Below are positions 20,072-31,100 of a stretch of 64,000 nucleotides of DNA, piece by piece. The stretch is from an uncultured Caryophanales bacterium (GTDB lineage Bacteria > Bacillota_I > Bacilli_A > RFN20 > CAG-449), in NCBI GenBank assembly GCA_945873815.1, contig CAMCEE010000005.1, positions 23,858 through 87,857 on the forward strand, in the 5' to 3' direction. A program made the translations under genes and the position numbers. The notes beneath the pieces were generated by a model, which saw only the letters and a program-made list of their open reading frames with translations, ran no database searches and was not told the origin of the DNA. Each line of letters starts with the position of its first letter. Within the stretch, counting starts at the first letter, position 1.

Positions 20072-21631
20072 ATGAAAAAACTAAGAGTTACATTCGTAGT
20101 TATCGGATTGTCTTTTATGTTGCTTATTATCTCTATTTTACATCAACTAAACGTTAATGGAATCAATGGTATTAGGATTTCAGATAATGCCTTTAAATAC
20201 GTCCTTATGGGACTTATGATTGGTATCATCATATTCCTTGTTATATTTAATATTTTATTGAATAAATCGACAAGAGATGATTTTAAACGCGTAAGCAATG
20301 AATATCTTGGTGTTGATTTTACTGAAGAAGTTGAGGAACCTTCAACTGAAGAAATCGCACCAAAAAGAAAAAAGATTACTATTTATAATCCTAGTGGAGG
20401 TCAAGTTTCAGCTTATATTGGTGGTAGTAGTGGAATTAATGGACCAACTTCATCATCTTATTTTGATACTACTAGCGAAAATGAAGTATCAAATGATCAT
20501 TCAGATGATGGAGAAGAGAATGAGGATGATATCATCAATAGTGAAGATGGCTCATCTAGATTCTATATGCTATCTCAAATCGATCAAAAAATGGAATTTA
20601 AAACTCCTGTTAAATATGATAAATCGATGAATTTAAAAGAGATTTGCGATGATTTTAGAAACTTCGCTTGCAATAGATTGAAACTCTATTACGATATTGA
20701 AGATATTAGAAGATTCATCGGTGGATTATCCGTTACAAAACTTATCATCCTTCAAGGTATGTCAGGTACTGGTAAAACTTCCTTAGCTTATGCTTTTGGT
20801 GAATATCTAGATAATAAAACAACCGTTATCCCTATTCAACCGATGTGGAAAGAAAGAACGGATTTAATTGGGTATTATAATGAATTCACAAAGAAGTTCA
20901 ATGAGACGACCTTATTATATAAGATGTATGAAGCTAATTATAATGATGATATTTATATTACCGTATTAGATGAAATGAATATCGCAAGAGTTGAATACTA
21001 TTTTGCAGAATTCCTATCACTTTTGGAATTACCAAATCCAGATGGAAGAAACCTCGATGTAGTTGCAGATAAATGGAGCAATGATCCTAAGTTACTACGA
21101 GAAGGAAAATTGAGATTGCCGATCAATATGTGGTTTATTGGAACTGCGAATAACGATGACTCTACATTTGCAATTTCCGATAAGGTATACGATAGAGCAA
21201 TGGTATTAAATCTTGATAAGAAGGCAGTACCATTTGAAGCACCTTATGTAGAATCAAAGAGGATTTCATCAAGTTACTTATATCAATTGATGAATGATGC
21301 ACAAAAGGAATATTCAATATCTGATCGTAATTTAAGAAGAATTAGGGAATTAGATAAATTCATGATCGAGAAATTCCATTTAACATTTGGTAACCGTATT
21401 ATGAAACAAATTAGAGTATACGTTCCAGTGTTAGTCGCATGTGGAGGAACGGAATTAGAGGCAATCGATGATATACTTGCAAGAAAAGTATTTAGGAAAT
21501 TGGAATCTAAGAATCCAGTATATGTAAAACAAATGGCAGAATCTGTATGTTCGTATCTAGATGAATTATTTGGAACAGATAAATTGCCATTATGTAAAGA
21601 AGTCATTCGACTTATCGAACAAAATGTATAG
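20072..21631 (+). CDS. Membrane-anchored McrB-type AAA+ ATPase, copy 2
   Basis: The 519-residue protein differs from copy 1 in its first 149 residues: here two membrane helices (about 6-26 and 46-65) and a linker rich in Gly/Ser and acidic residues (VSAYIGGSSGINGPTSSS). Residues 150-519 are identical to residues 126-495 of copy 1, including Walker A GMSGTGKTS, Walker B VLDEMN and sensor 1 TANNDD. I start at the ATG at 20072 after the ribosome site AGGGGGTGGAG; an in-frame GTG at 20063 lies within that site. Two anchors with the same motor suggest mixed AAA rings, possibly with the AAA-like module of the first gene of the operon as an inactive subunit. Confidence 0.85.
   Translation: MKKLRVTFVVIGLSFMLLIISILHQLNVNGINGIRISDNAFKYVLMGLMIGIIIFLVIFNILLNKSTRDDFKRVSNEYLGVDFTEEVEEPSTEEIAPKRKKITIYNPSGGQVSAYIGGSSGINGPTSSSYFDTTSENEVSNDHSDDGEENEDDIINSEDGSSRFYMLSQIDQKMEFKTPVKYDKSMNLKEICDDFRNFACNRLKLYYDIEDIRRFIGGLSVTKLIILQGMSGTGKTSLAYAFGEYLDNKTTVIPIQPMWKERTDLIGYYNEFTKKFNETTLLYKMYEANYNDDIYITVLDEMNIARVEYYFAEFLSLLELPNPDGRNLDVVADKWSNDPKLLREGKLRLPINMWFIGTANNDDSTFAISDKVYDRAMVLNLDKKAVPFEAPYVESKRISSSYLYQLMNDAQKEYSISDRNLRRIRELDKFMIEKFHLTFGNRIMKQIRVYVPVLVACGGTELEAIDDILARKVFRKLESKNPVYVKQMAESVCSYLDELFGTDKLPLCKEVIRLIEQNV
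20519..21631 (+). repeat. Direct repeat, copy B (AAA module)
   Basis: Second copy of the 1113-bp segment at 16881-17993. Mismatches cluster in the outer 60 bases at each end, the pattern left by gene conversion rather than uniform drift after duplication. Confidence 0.95.
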
Positions 21632-21646
21632 AGAGGAGGAAAAAAC

Positions 21647-24600
21647 ATGAAAATAAAATCATTTATATTAATTATTGGTTCATTGCTTATATGTGCAATA
21701 TCATCTATTGCTACATATTTAGGTTTATCTTCCGCTGGTATCATTAAAGGAGATAAGATCGATTTGATTTATTCGTTAAAAGATTATTCTGCTGAATATA
21801 ATGGAGAAACGATTACAGCAAATGAAGAAATTTGTCCATTTGAATTAATAGAAGGGAAACTTCTTAATGGACATTCTGAATATTTTGTTTATTCTGGTTC
21901 TTTACAAAATGTTGGAGAGACAAAAGTTCATGCTTCAGTGAAGATTCTTGATAAAGATGGGTATGATGTTTCTAACGAATATACGATTAGAGTAAATCCT
22001 TCTAAATTAACGATTACTGAAAGAGAGATATTAGTTGCAATTGATTCAACGAAAATAGAATATAGTGGTTCTGATATTATTGCAGGTGACAATTTAATTG
22101 TCATCACAAAAGGTGCTTTAGCTCAAGGAGACCGTATTGTTCCTTCATTATCATTTAATGAAGATCGTACTGGTATTGATGTTGATGCTAAAGTTTATGA
22201 CGTTTTTGGAACAAATAAAACGAATAATTATAAGATTTCTTTTGATGAAAATAATAGTTCTGTTGAACTTGCTAGACTTCCTTTATTAATTGAACCGATT
22301 TCAACATCGAAAGTATATGATGGAAAACCATTGAATTTTTCAGAATATCGTATTAAAAATGGTACATTATTGACTGGTCATCATTTAGAAATTGATTATG
22401 GTGATGGTATTGTTAACGTTGATGATTCAGGTACAAACTATAAGATTAGAAATGCATATGTATTTGATGAAAATGGAACAAATGTATCCGATATGTATAA
22501 TATCGATATTAAATCGACAGCTAATCTAACGATTAGACCTGTTACTATTCCTGTTAAAGTGAATGCACTTCAAAAAACGTACGATGGAAAAGGTTTTGAC
22601 TCTGATCAAATCGCTAAAGATAAAATATTTTCAAGTTCAATTCCAGATGAATTGAAAGAGAATGGATTCTATATTGAATTAATAAACTATAATACTATTG
22701 TTGATATTTTAAGTGGATATAGTAGCGTTAATAGAAGCGAATTTAATTGTAAATTTGAACTTAGAAATGATAATTTCATAGTAAATTCTTCAAACTATAA
22801 TATTGAAGTTACAAATAATTCATATGAAGTAGTTCCTTGTGTAGTTCATATTGTTTTTAAGGATCTTGGAACATTAGAATATCAATCAGAAGGATTAGAT
22901 ATTGATAGTCCTTTAGATGTTATTACGAATTTCTTCCTAGAGAATAATAGTAGTGCACAAGCAAATGATGAATTTAATAATTTAACGATTGCGTTTGAAG
23001 ATGAAAACAATGCGATTTCATATTTCAAGAACTTGTCATCAATCGGTGATCATTTCTATACAGTGAATTTAGCATTATTAGATAAAAATGGTAACAAAAA
23101 CAATAATTTTAGAATTGTATATGATAATCGAGGAAGAATTATTATTACAAAGATTAAGATGAATATTGTAGGACTTTCTGGGGAATTACAATATAATGGA
23201 GAAGAACAAAGTTTAACTGTTGATGAGAGTGGCAAAAGTTATGAAACTTATTCAGGTAACCTTCTAAATGGTCACGAAATCAAGATTACATATAATGATA
23301 AATTAAAGTCTATTGGTACGAAAGTATGTAGTAATTCGGTGTATAAAATCGTTGAAAAAACTGGCTTAAAAAGAGATGTAACAGATCAATATTATGATAT
23401 TAATTTTATTCCTGGTGAATTAACTATAGTTCCTAAAGAAATTACAGTAATGTATAATGGTTCATCTAATGAAGTTGAATTAACTTATGGTGATTCAATT
23501 AATCTTAGTGATTATATGCCACTTTACTCGACTGGCTGGATTAAAGGCGAAAAAATATCCGTTCGATATACCCCTACTTCGAATTATGAACAATTTGATC
23601 CAGTTGGTGTTTATAATGTATTTTATAGTGGTGCGATAGCAGCAGATGATAGTAAACAATATATATTGGAAAACTATGTTTTTAATTATGTTCCACTTGT
23701 ATTAAATGTTGTTCAAAAAGAAGTTGAATTAATTTGGGGAAATATTAATCTAACCTATAATGGAAAGGTTCAAAAACCAACATGTGAGGTTAAAGGAATC
23801 TTTGATCATGATGAATGTTTCCTTATCACTTCAGAAGGTAATATTAACGCTTGTGAAACTGGGACAAATTATGAAGTGGAAGCGATTAGATTATCAAATT
23901 CGAATTATAAGCTTCCGCTAGAGACAAAGAAGACTTATGTCATCAATAAAGTAGAATTAGTATTAAAAGCAAATGATAATACGATTGTTTTTGGTGAAGA
24001 AGCTAAGCATAATGGATACACAATAACTGGATTCGTTAATGGTGAAGATGAATCATATATTGAGAATTTAAGCTCTTTATCATATTCTTATTCTACTAAT
24101 CCTGATCCTTTCGAACCAAGAGATATTGTGATTACTGAAAATCCTGATTTGAAATTGACTGCGACAAATTATACGTTTAAACCTTTCCAAAAAGGTACTT
24201 TATATACGATTAAAACTTCTCTTAAAGTTAAACTTATTAATGCCGAGTTAGAATATGGAGAAGATTTGACTCCTGAAAAACTTTCTGAATATTATGAAAA
24301 TGGTCAATTAGTAATCGATGGATTCAAGGAAGAGAGTCATAAGGATATGATTGTTTTCTCTTCGGCATCCTACATTTCTAATTATGCCCCTGGAAAAGCG
24401 ATAGGTTCTTATCGTGTGACACTTCAAAACTTAACAGCAACTATTGGAGAATTTTCATATTATGATTTTGAATATATAGAAAGCACTATTACTGTAAATG
24501 CAAGAACAATTGAAGTAATGTATCAAAATTTTGATCCAAATAATATTACTTACTCGGGAAAAAATCTAACAATTCAAGGAACTAACTTCACAACTGGTCC

Positions 24601-25102
24601 TAAAGAATTATTTATAAATGATAGTTTTAAAACACTAAATTTGGATAATGTATTTACTTTAAATTCAAATAGTTATGCAGTTAAGCCGGTTATTGTTGAT
24701 AATAATGGCAATGATGTTACTAATAACTATGAAATGAGTACTGCTGCATTAACTATACAAACTTCATCAGGTGTAACTCCGTTGGTAGTTAATGTCGAAT
24801 ATGTCATTAAACAATTCACGTATTATGATGGGATATTTGATTTATTCAGTAATCCTACATATGGTAATAAACTAGTTAAGATAAATTCCGAATTAGCTCC
24901 TGGTGATCGTATTGCTTCGTATAGTGCAATTTTAACTGAATCAACAGATGAAACTGCAGAAGGAGTAGTGATTTATAATCTTCTTCTTGTTGATTTGATT
25001 ATTGTTAATGAAAATGGAGAGGAGATTCAAGATCGTTATTATGAAACTCCAGGAGATCCAATTATTGGTAAAATCATTATTACAAATTGCCCATCTTCAT
25101 AA
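21647..25102 (+). CDS. N-terminally anchored surface protein with YDG/MBG repeats
   Basis: The 1151-residue protein has a hydrophobic segment at about residues 6-26 (FILIIGSLLICAISSIATYLG) and no cleavage or lipoprotein motif I can call, so it is probably anchored by its N-terminus with the rest outside. The exported part is a string of beta-rich repeats of roughly 80-100 residues with YDG-type motifs, such as VYDGKPLNF near 221, TYDGKGF near 311, QYNGEEQSL near 513 and TYNGKVQKP near 701. It also has YGX-type MBG units (IVFGEEAKHNGYTITGF). No LPXTG or C-terminal anchor is present. Such repeats occur in adhesins and fibre proteins. A strong GAGAGGAGG site precedes the ATG. It is a smaller relative of the next gene. 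Confidence 0.75.
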   Translation: MKIKSFILIIGSLLICAISSIATYLGLSSAGIIKGDKIDLIYSLKDYSAEYNGETITANEEICPFELIEGKLLNGHSEYFVYSGSLQNVGETKVHASVKILDKDGYDVSNEYTIRVNPSKLTITEREILVAIDSTKIEYSGSDIIAGDNLIVITKGALAQGDRIVPSLSFNEDRTGIDVDAKVYDVFGTNKTNNYKISFDENNSSVELARLPLLIEPISTSKVYDGKPLNFSEYRIKNGTLLTGHHLEIDYGDGIVNVDDSGTNYKIRNAYVFDENGTNVSDMYNIDIKSTANLTIRPVTIPVKVNALQKTYDGKGFDSDQIAKDKIFSSSIPDELKENGFYIELINYNTIVDILSGYSSVNRSEFNCKFELRNDNFIVNSSNYNIEVTNNSYEVVPCVVHIVFKDLGTLEYQSEGLDIDSPLDVITNFFLENNSSAQANDEFNNLTIAFEDENNAISYFKNLSSIGDHFYTVNLALLDKNGNKNNNFRIVYDNRGRIIITKIKMNIVGLSGELQYNGEEQSLTVDESGKSYETYSGNLLNGHEIKITYNDKLKSIGTKVCSNSVYKIVEKTGLKRDVTDQYYDINFIPGELTIVPKEITVMYNGSSNEVELTYGDSINLSDYMPLYSTGWIKGEKISVRYTPTSNYEQFDPVGVYNVFYSGAIAADDSKQYILENYVFNYVPLVLNVVQKEVELIWGNINLTYNGKVQKPTCEVKGIFDHDECFLITSEGNINACETGTNYEVEAIRLSNSNYKLPLETKKTYVINKVELVLKANDNTIVFGEEAKHNGYTITGFVNGEDESYIENLSSLSYSYSTNPDPFEPRDIVITENPDLKLTATNYTFKPFQKGTLYTIKTSLKVKLINAELEYGEDLTPEKLSEYYENGQLVIDGFKEESHKDMIVFSSASYISNYAPGKAIGSYRVTLQNLTATIGEFSYYDFEYIESTITVNARTIEVMYQNFDPNNITYSGKNLTIQGTNFTTGPKELFINDSFKTLNLDNVFTLNSNSYAVKPVIVDNNGNDVTNNYEMSTAALTIQTSSGVTPLVVNVEYVIKQFTYYDGIFDLFSNPTYGNKLVKINSELAPGDRIASYSAILTESTDETAEGVVIYNLLLVDLIIVNENGEEIQDRYYETPGDPIIGKIIITNCPSS

Positions 25103-25132
25103 TAGATTATAAAAAAAAGAAAGGAGGATTCT

Positions 25133-28100
25133 ATGTCATCGTACGATTCTTATGTGAGTAAGATAGAAAAGATAGCAAAAGTGAAAAATTTTGTGGTTAA
25201 ACACAAGATTCCTTTCATCGTGGGAGCAGGAATTGTTGCAGCACTCACTACTTCTTTTGTATCTACTAAAGGAATCATTGTTCAAGATATAGTTCTTCCT
25301 GACAAAATCGTTTATGGTAGTGATTTTGAGTTTGAAAAAGAAGCTATTGGTTTATTTGGCTCAGAAATATATTACGAATATCGATTAGAAGGAGAAGATT
25401 GGTCGACTCAAAAACCTTTAAAACCTGGACATTATAATGTAAGAGCAGTTTCAACAAACTCTTTTGGTGGAAAGATATATGGTAATGAAGTATCTTTTGA
25501 GATTGGAAGAAAAGACATCACATTTGTGATTAATGATAGTATTATCCCATATGGAGATTATGAAAATATCTCGTATTCGATTTATGATGGTACTCCTGAT
25601 GATAAAGATATCTATTCTAAGGGTTTAGTTGGAAGCGATTCTATCTATACTATTGATTTTGAATTCGAAGATACGTCAAAAAATTCGACGATGTGTAGAG
25701 TAGAACAAGAATCTGTAACAATTATTAACCAAGATGGAAATGATGTTAGTGCTCTATATAAAGTTCATACTGTTTATAAAGATATTACATTTGCAAAACG
25801 TGATATCGTTCTTGAACCAGAATTAGTTAATAAAGTATATGATGGAACACCAATTGAATATAATAATGAATATACTTCTAGCACTGCGAAAGATATCGCA
25901 AAAGGCGATACATTAACAATTTATACATCGATAGAAGATAAAAATGGAGATGAATTAGAAGAACTTCCAATTGAAGCGGGATCTTATTTGAATTCTATAG
26001 ATAGTTTTAAGATTGTTAATAGTAAAGGTGATGATGTCACTGTTAATTACAATATCAAATATAAACCTAATTATTTAGTTATTTCAAAACGTGATATCAC
26101 TATTCAAGCGGGAAGTAGTGAAAGAGTATATGATGGAACAACTCTTTCTAATTATGATTATGAAAGTATTGTTTCAGGATCATTAGTTGAAAATGAATAC
26201 ATCGTATATGATTCATCTAAAGAAACAGAATTTCCATCGATGAAAGATGTATATTATGTTGATGGATTAGTTTCTTCGATTGAAAATAAGATTAAATATC
26301 TAATTACTGATGGAACAAAAGATAAATCTAAAAACTATAATATTACTGTTTTACCAGGAGAATTAAAGATTCTTCCTCTTGAATTAAATATTACTCCACT
26401 TGAACAAGAATCTTTTGTTTATAATGGTGAAAAAGTTGAATACAGTAAAGAAAAGAATAATTTCCATGAGGTTAATGGAGTATCTTTGCCAGAAGGTGTT
26501 GAACTTAATGTTAAAGTATATTATGAACTTTATGATGATCTTGAGTTGTTTTCACCTCTTGATTCTGTGATGGATGCTGGTCCTTATGCGATTAATATTA
26601 AATCATATTCTATAATTAATGATCTTGAATCAAATTATATAATAAATACTATGCCAACATATTTTGATATATATAAACGTGATGTAACCGTTTCTATTAT
26701 CAATCTAGATGATTGTGAGTATGATGGAAATGGTTTTGCGTATGATGGTTTATCGTATAATATTACATCTCCTTTAGGTTTTGTTGATGGAGAAAAAATC
26801 AAAGTTATTGCAAAATATAGTGCGGATGGAGTAAATTTTTCCACTTCTCAACCAAGAAATGCTGGAACTTATTATGTAAAATTAGATTCTTTTGAGTTTA
26901 TGTTAAATGCAAAAGAAAAGAATTATAATATTACCCTATTAGATACAATTGAAGAATTTGATATCCTTCCTAGAACTATTTCAATATATGCAAATAGCTT
27001 GCCTAATGCAATTTACAATAAAACCATTCAAGATACGTATGACAAAAATTCATTATTATATGATAAGGGTTCAAAAACAATTGTAACAGAAGATAAATTC
27101 AGTGTTTCCGTTGATTATCGTTATCTTGATGGAAATATAGAAATATTACAAAATCCTAAGAATGCTGGTGATTATCGAATTTATATTTCTAGCATTAATT
27201 TTGAAGATGAAATCAATGCAGGAAACTATAATATCTTATATTCTAAAGGTAAATATGGGGAATATAGAATTGAACCTAGAAGCGTTTATATAAAAGCAAA
27301 TGATATGGAATCTATCATTTATGATGGAAATAATCATTCGGAATATGATAGTACTTCATATACACTATTGAATGATACTTCTTTTGTTGAGGGAGATGGT
27401 GTTCTTGTTTCTCCAAAATTCTATTTAGAGAACAAAGTTGATGACGCTAATAATGTAATTGAACCTAGAAATGCAGGTACTTATTATATTTTCATTGATT
27501 CCTTTGAATATACAAATGAGACGATGAATGGAAACTATTCAGTTATAATCAATGATTTAGAAGGAACTGGTGGTATTTTTACCATTAATAAACGTAAAGT
27601 AACGATTAAAGCAGTTGATGTTGAATCGAGTGTTTATAATGGAAAAATACAAGATTATTACGATATTAATGATTATACATACGAGAATGATTCTTTAGAA
27701 ATCGTTGATAAAGCAACTGTATCATACCGTTATATAAATGATGAAAACAACGATGCTATAACACTTAATGCATATAAATATGGTATCTTACTAAATGGTA
27801 TAAGTTTTGAAGATGAGAATAATTTAAATAACTATATCATTAATTATTCAACTGAAAAAGGATGGTATGAAATCTTAAAGAAAGATCTATTGATTACTTC
27901 AGTTGATAAGGAAATAATTTATGGACAAGAGTTCGTTGATAAAGAAGTATCATATACTGGATTTGTTGAAGGAGAAGATGAAAGCGTCTTAAATGGTACT
28001 TTATCAATCAGTACTTCTTATAATAAATATGATAATGTCGGGTCATATCCTATTATTTCTTCAGGTTTAATGGGAGATAATTACGATATTACATATGAAG

Positions 28101-31100
28101 AGGGATTATTAACTGTTTCTAAAGCAACATTAGTTAATAAGACTGAGAATCTAGATATTGTGTATGATGGAAAAGAACATTTCTTGACCTTTGAATTTGA
28201 TGGTCTTGTTTCTAAAAATTCTGATTATCCTTCTGATAGAATAGAGGAATTAGATCAAATTATAAATATTTCACTTGATGGAAGTTCGTATTCTACAGAA
28301 TATGAAATGTTTAAGAATGCCTGTGAGATTACAACGATTTATTATATCTTATCATTTAGAAATTATAAAGATATTAATTCATCTAATACCATTAAAATCA
28401 ATAAGCGTGATTTAACGATTAAAGCAAGTGATAAAACAATTACATTTGGTGAAGAATTTACTCTTTCTGAATATGAAGCAACTGGATGGGCAGAAGGGGA
28501 AGATATTTCTGTACTTGAGGGAAAACTATCCTTTGTTGTAAATTATAATCAATTTGATGATATTGACCCATCAACGGACTATAAGATTTATGTCGAAGGA
28601 TGTACATCTAATAACTATAACATTGAATACGTTCCTGGAAGATTGACAATCTTAAAAGCTACATTAACTGATGCTTCTATGAATTATGAAGGAACATATG
28701 ATGGCAATGAACATGGAATCCTTATTAGTGCAGTTGGTTTCCTAAAAGGTGAAATCTTTAGTGAGGTTGCAACGATAAAATATTCATTAGTAGAAGATGG
28801 TGAATATACTTCAGAAAATATTAAATTAATAAATCATACTCCTGATCCAGTTGTTGTTTACTATATCATTACGTTTGCAAACTATAATGATATTAGAGAC
28901 TTTAAAACGATTAAGATTAACAAAGCAATTTTAACTGTTACTCCAAAAGAACATACGATTCAATATGGTGAGGAACCTTCAAATGATGGATTATCATTTA
29001 GAGGATTTGTTAACGATACAGAAGATGAATCATTATTATCGATTTCTTCAGCGGTATATTCGTATTCATATACAAAATATGATGACGTTGGAGATTATGA
29101 GATTAGCGTTTCTAATATTCCTGATACATTGAATTATCATATTGTATATGAAAAGGGAATATTGCACGTTATCCCACGTTTTGTTGATGTTATTTGGGGC
29201 TCTACAACATTAACATATAATGGTAAGGTTCAAGCTCCAAGCGCAAGTGTTGTTACTTGTAATGAAGATGAATGTATTGTTACATTGAACATTCCTTCTA
29301 CAAATAAAGATGTTAATGATAATGTAGGTGATCCAAAATATATTGCTTATGCTGTTTCGTTATCTAATCCTAACTATCAATTAGGCGAAAATACATCTAT
29401 TGAATATATTATTACAAAAGCACAATTAGATATTTCCCCATCCGAAAAGAGAATTGAATATGGTAAAGATTTTGATTTAAGTGATGTACACTTACTCTTT
29501 AATGGATTTGTCAATAACGAAGATATCAATGTTTTAGATATTGTCGATGTTGAAGATAAATTCTATACTAACTATGTTAAATTCGCTCCAGTTGAAGATT
29601 CATTGACTCATGAAGAAATCCTTTATTATATTGAAATTTATGATGGATGGATTAGTGCTAAAAACTATAGTATTACATTTAAAACTTCGAGATTATATGT
29701 TTCAAAAGCTGAATTAATAGATGAATCAAAAGGATATGAAGGCGTATATGATGGATGTGATCATTCGATTACTTTGAAATTTTCTAAATTTTTGAATGAT
29801 GATTCGGAAGCAACACAAAAGCAAATCGTATCATATAAACTTGAAGGTGATACATCTTATGATCTCGATAACCCAATGATTAAGAATTATACAGGCGAAG
29901 AGGGAATCAAGGTTTATTATAGAGTTACCTTTATTAATTATAAAACAATCGAAAGTTATAAAACCGTTATTATTAAACAAAAATCTATTACAATAACTGC
30001 TAATGATTGCTCTATTTCTTACGGTAGTAATGCGATGAATAATGGAGTAAGAGTTAATGAAGATGATTTAGTTGTAGTTAATGGAATAAGAGAAACAATT
30101 GAAGTACATTTGAATAATCTAGAGGGTTTATCATTTACATATTTTTATAATACATTCGACAACGTTGGAACTTATGATATTATTCCTTCTGGTTTATCAT
30201 CCTTAAATAATAATTATAAATTTGTTTATGTAAATGGTAAATTGAATGTTGTCCAAAAAGAAATCGACGTTATTTGGGATGAAAATGATTCATTATCATA
30301 TAATGGTTTATCACAAATTATTAATGTATCTATTTTAGGACTTGTAAATTCTGATACATGTGATGTCTTATTTAGCAATAATAGTTATGGAATTGAAGTA
30401 AATTCTTATACTGCAAAGATTATCGGTATATCAAATGATAATTATTGTCTTAAACCATCTCAAGTAACGGAGAAAGTTTATAATATTATTAAGGCTAACT
30501 TAATAATTAAAGCAAATGATGTTTCAATCACTTATGGTGAAGATCCAGAAAGTGCTTTTGATATGGAAAATGGCGTCACATATGAGGGATTTGTAAACGG
30601 GGAGGATCAAACTGTTCTTTCGGGAACCTTGGTTCTTTCTACGATAGATTATAATAGATATGATGATGTAGGTACTTATAAGATTATACCTTCTGGACTA
30701 ACCAGTTCAAATTATGAAATCGTATATAAGGAAGGCGATTTTGTTGTTAATCAATTAGAGGCAACCATTTCTTGGAGTGAAAATGATGAATTTACATACG
30801 ATGGAAATGAACATTGTATTGAGGCAGTAATCTCAAATCCTGTTAATGGTGATGAATGTTCTTTAACTATTGAAGGAAAGAAGAAAAATGCAGGTACTTA
30901 TGTCGCAACTGCGATTGCTATAGTCGGGGCAAAGAGTAAAAACTATAAACTTCCAAGTAATGTTACTGCAAGTTTTACGATTTTAAAGAAAGAACTTATT
31001 GATAAAACTGAAAACTTAGAATTTGTATATGATGGAGATAACCATTATATTAATGTTGTTTTAGAAGGGTTTATTGAATCAGAAAAAGATGAGGATTTTG

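Noticed and set aside
16506..21631. A McrBC-type restriction system
   Set aside because: The ATPases resemble McrB, but both have membrane anchors, no DNA-recognition domain or McrC nuclease is encoded, and the DUF2357-like partner shows no nuclease motif.
16881..21631. An insertion sequence or transposon causing the AAA duplication
   Set aside because: No transposase, terminal inverted repeats or target duplications are visible; the repeated segment is purely coding.
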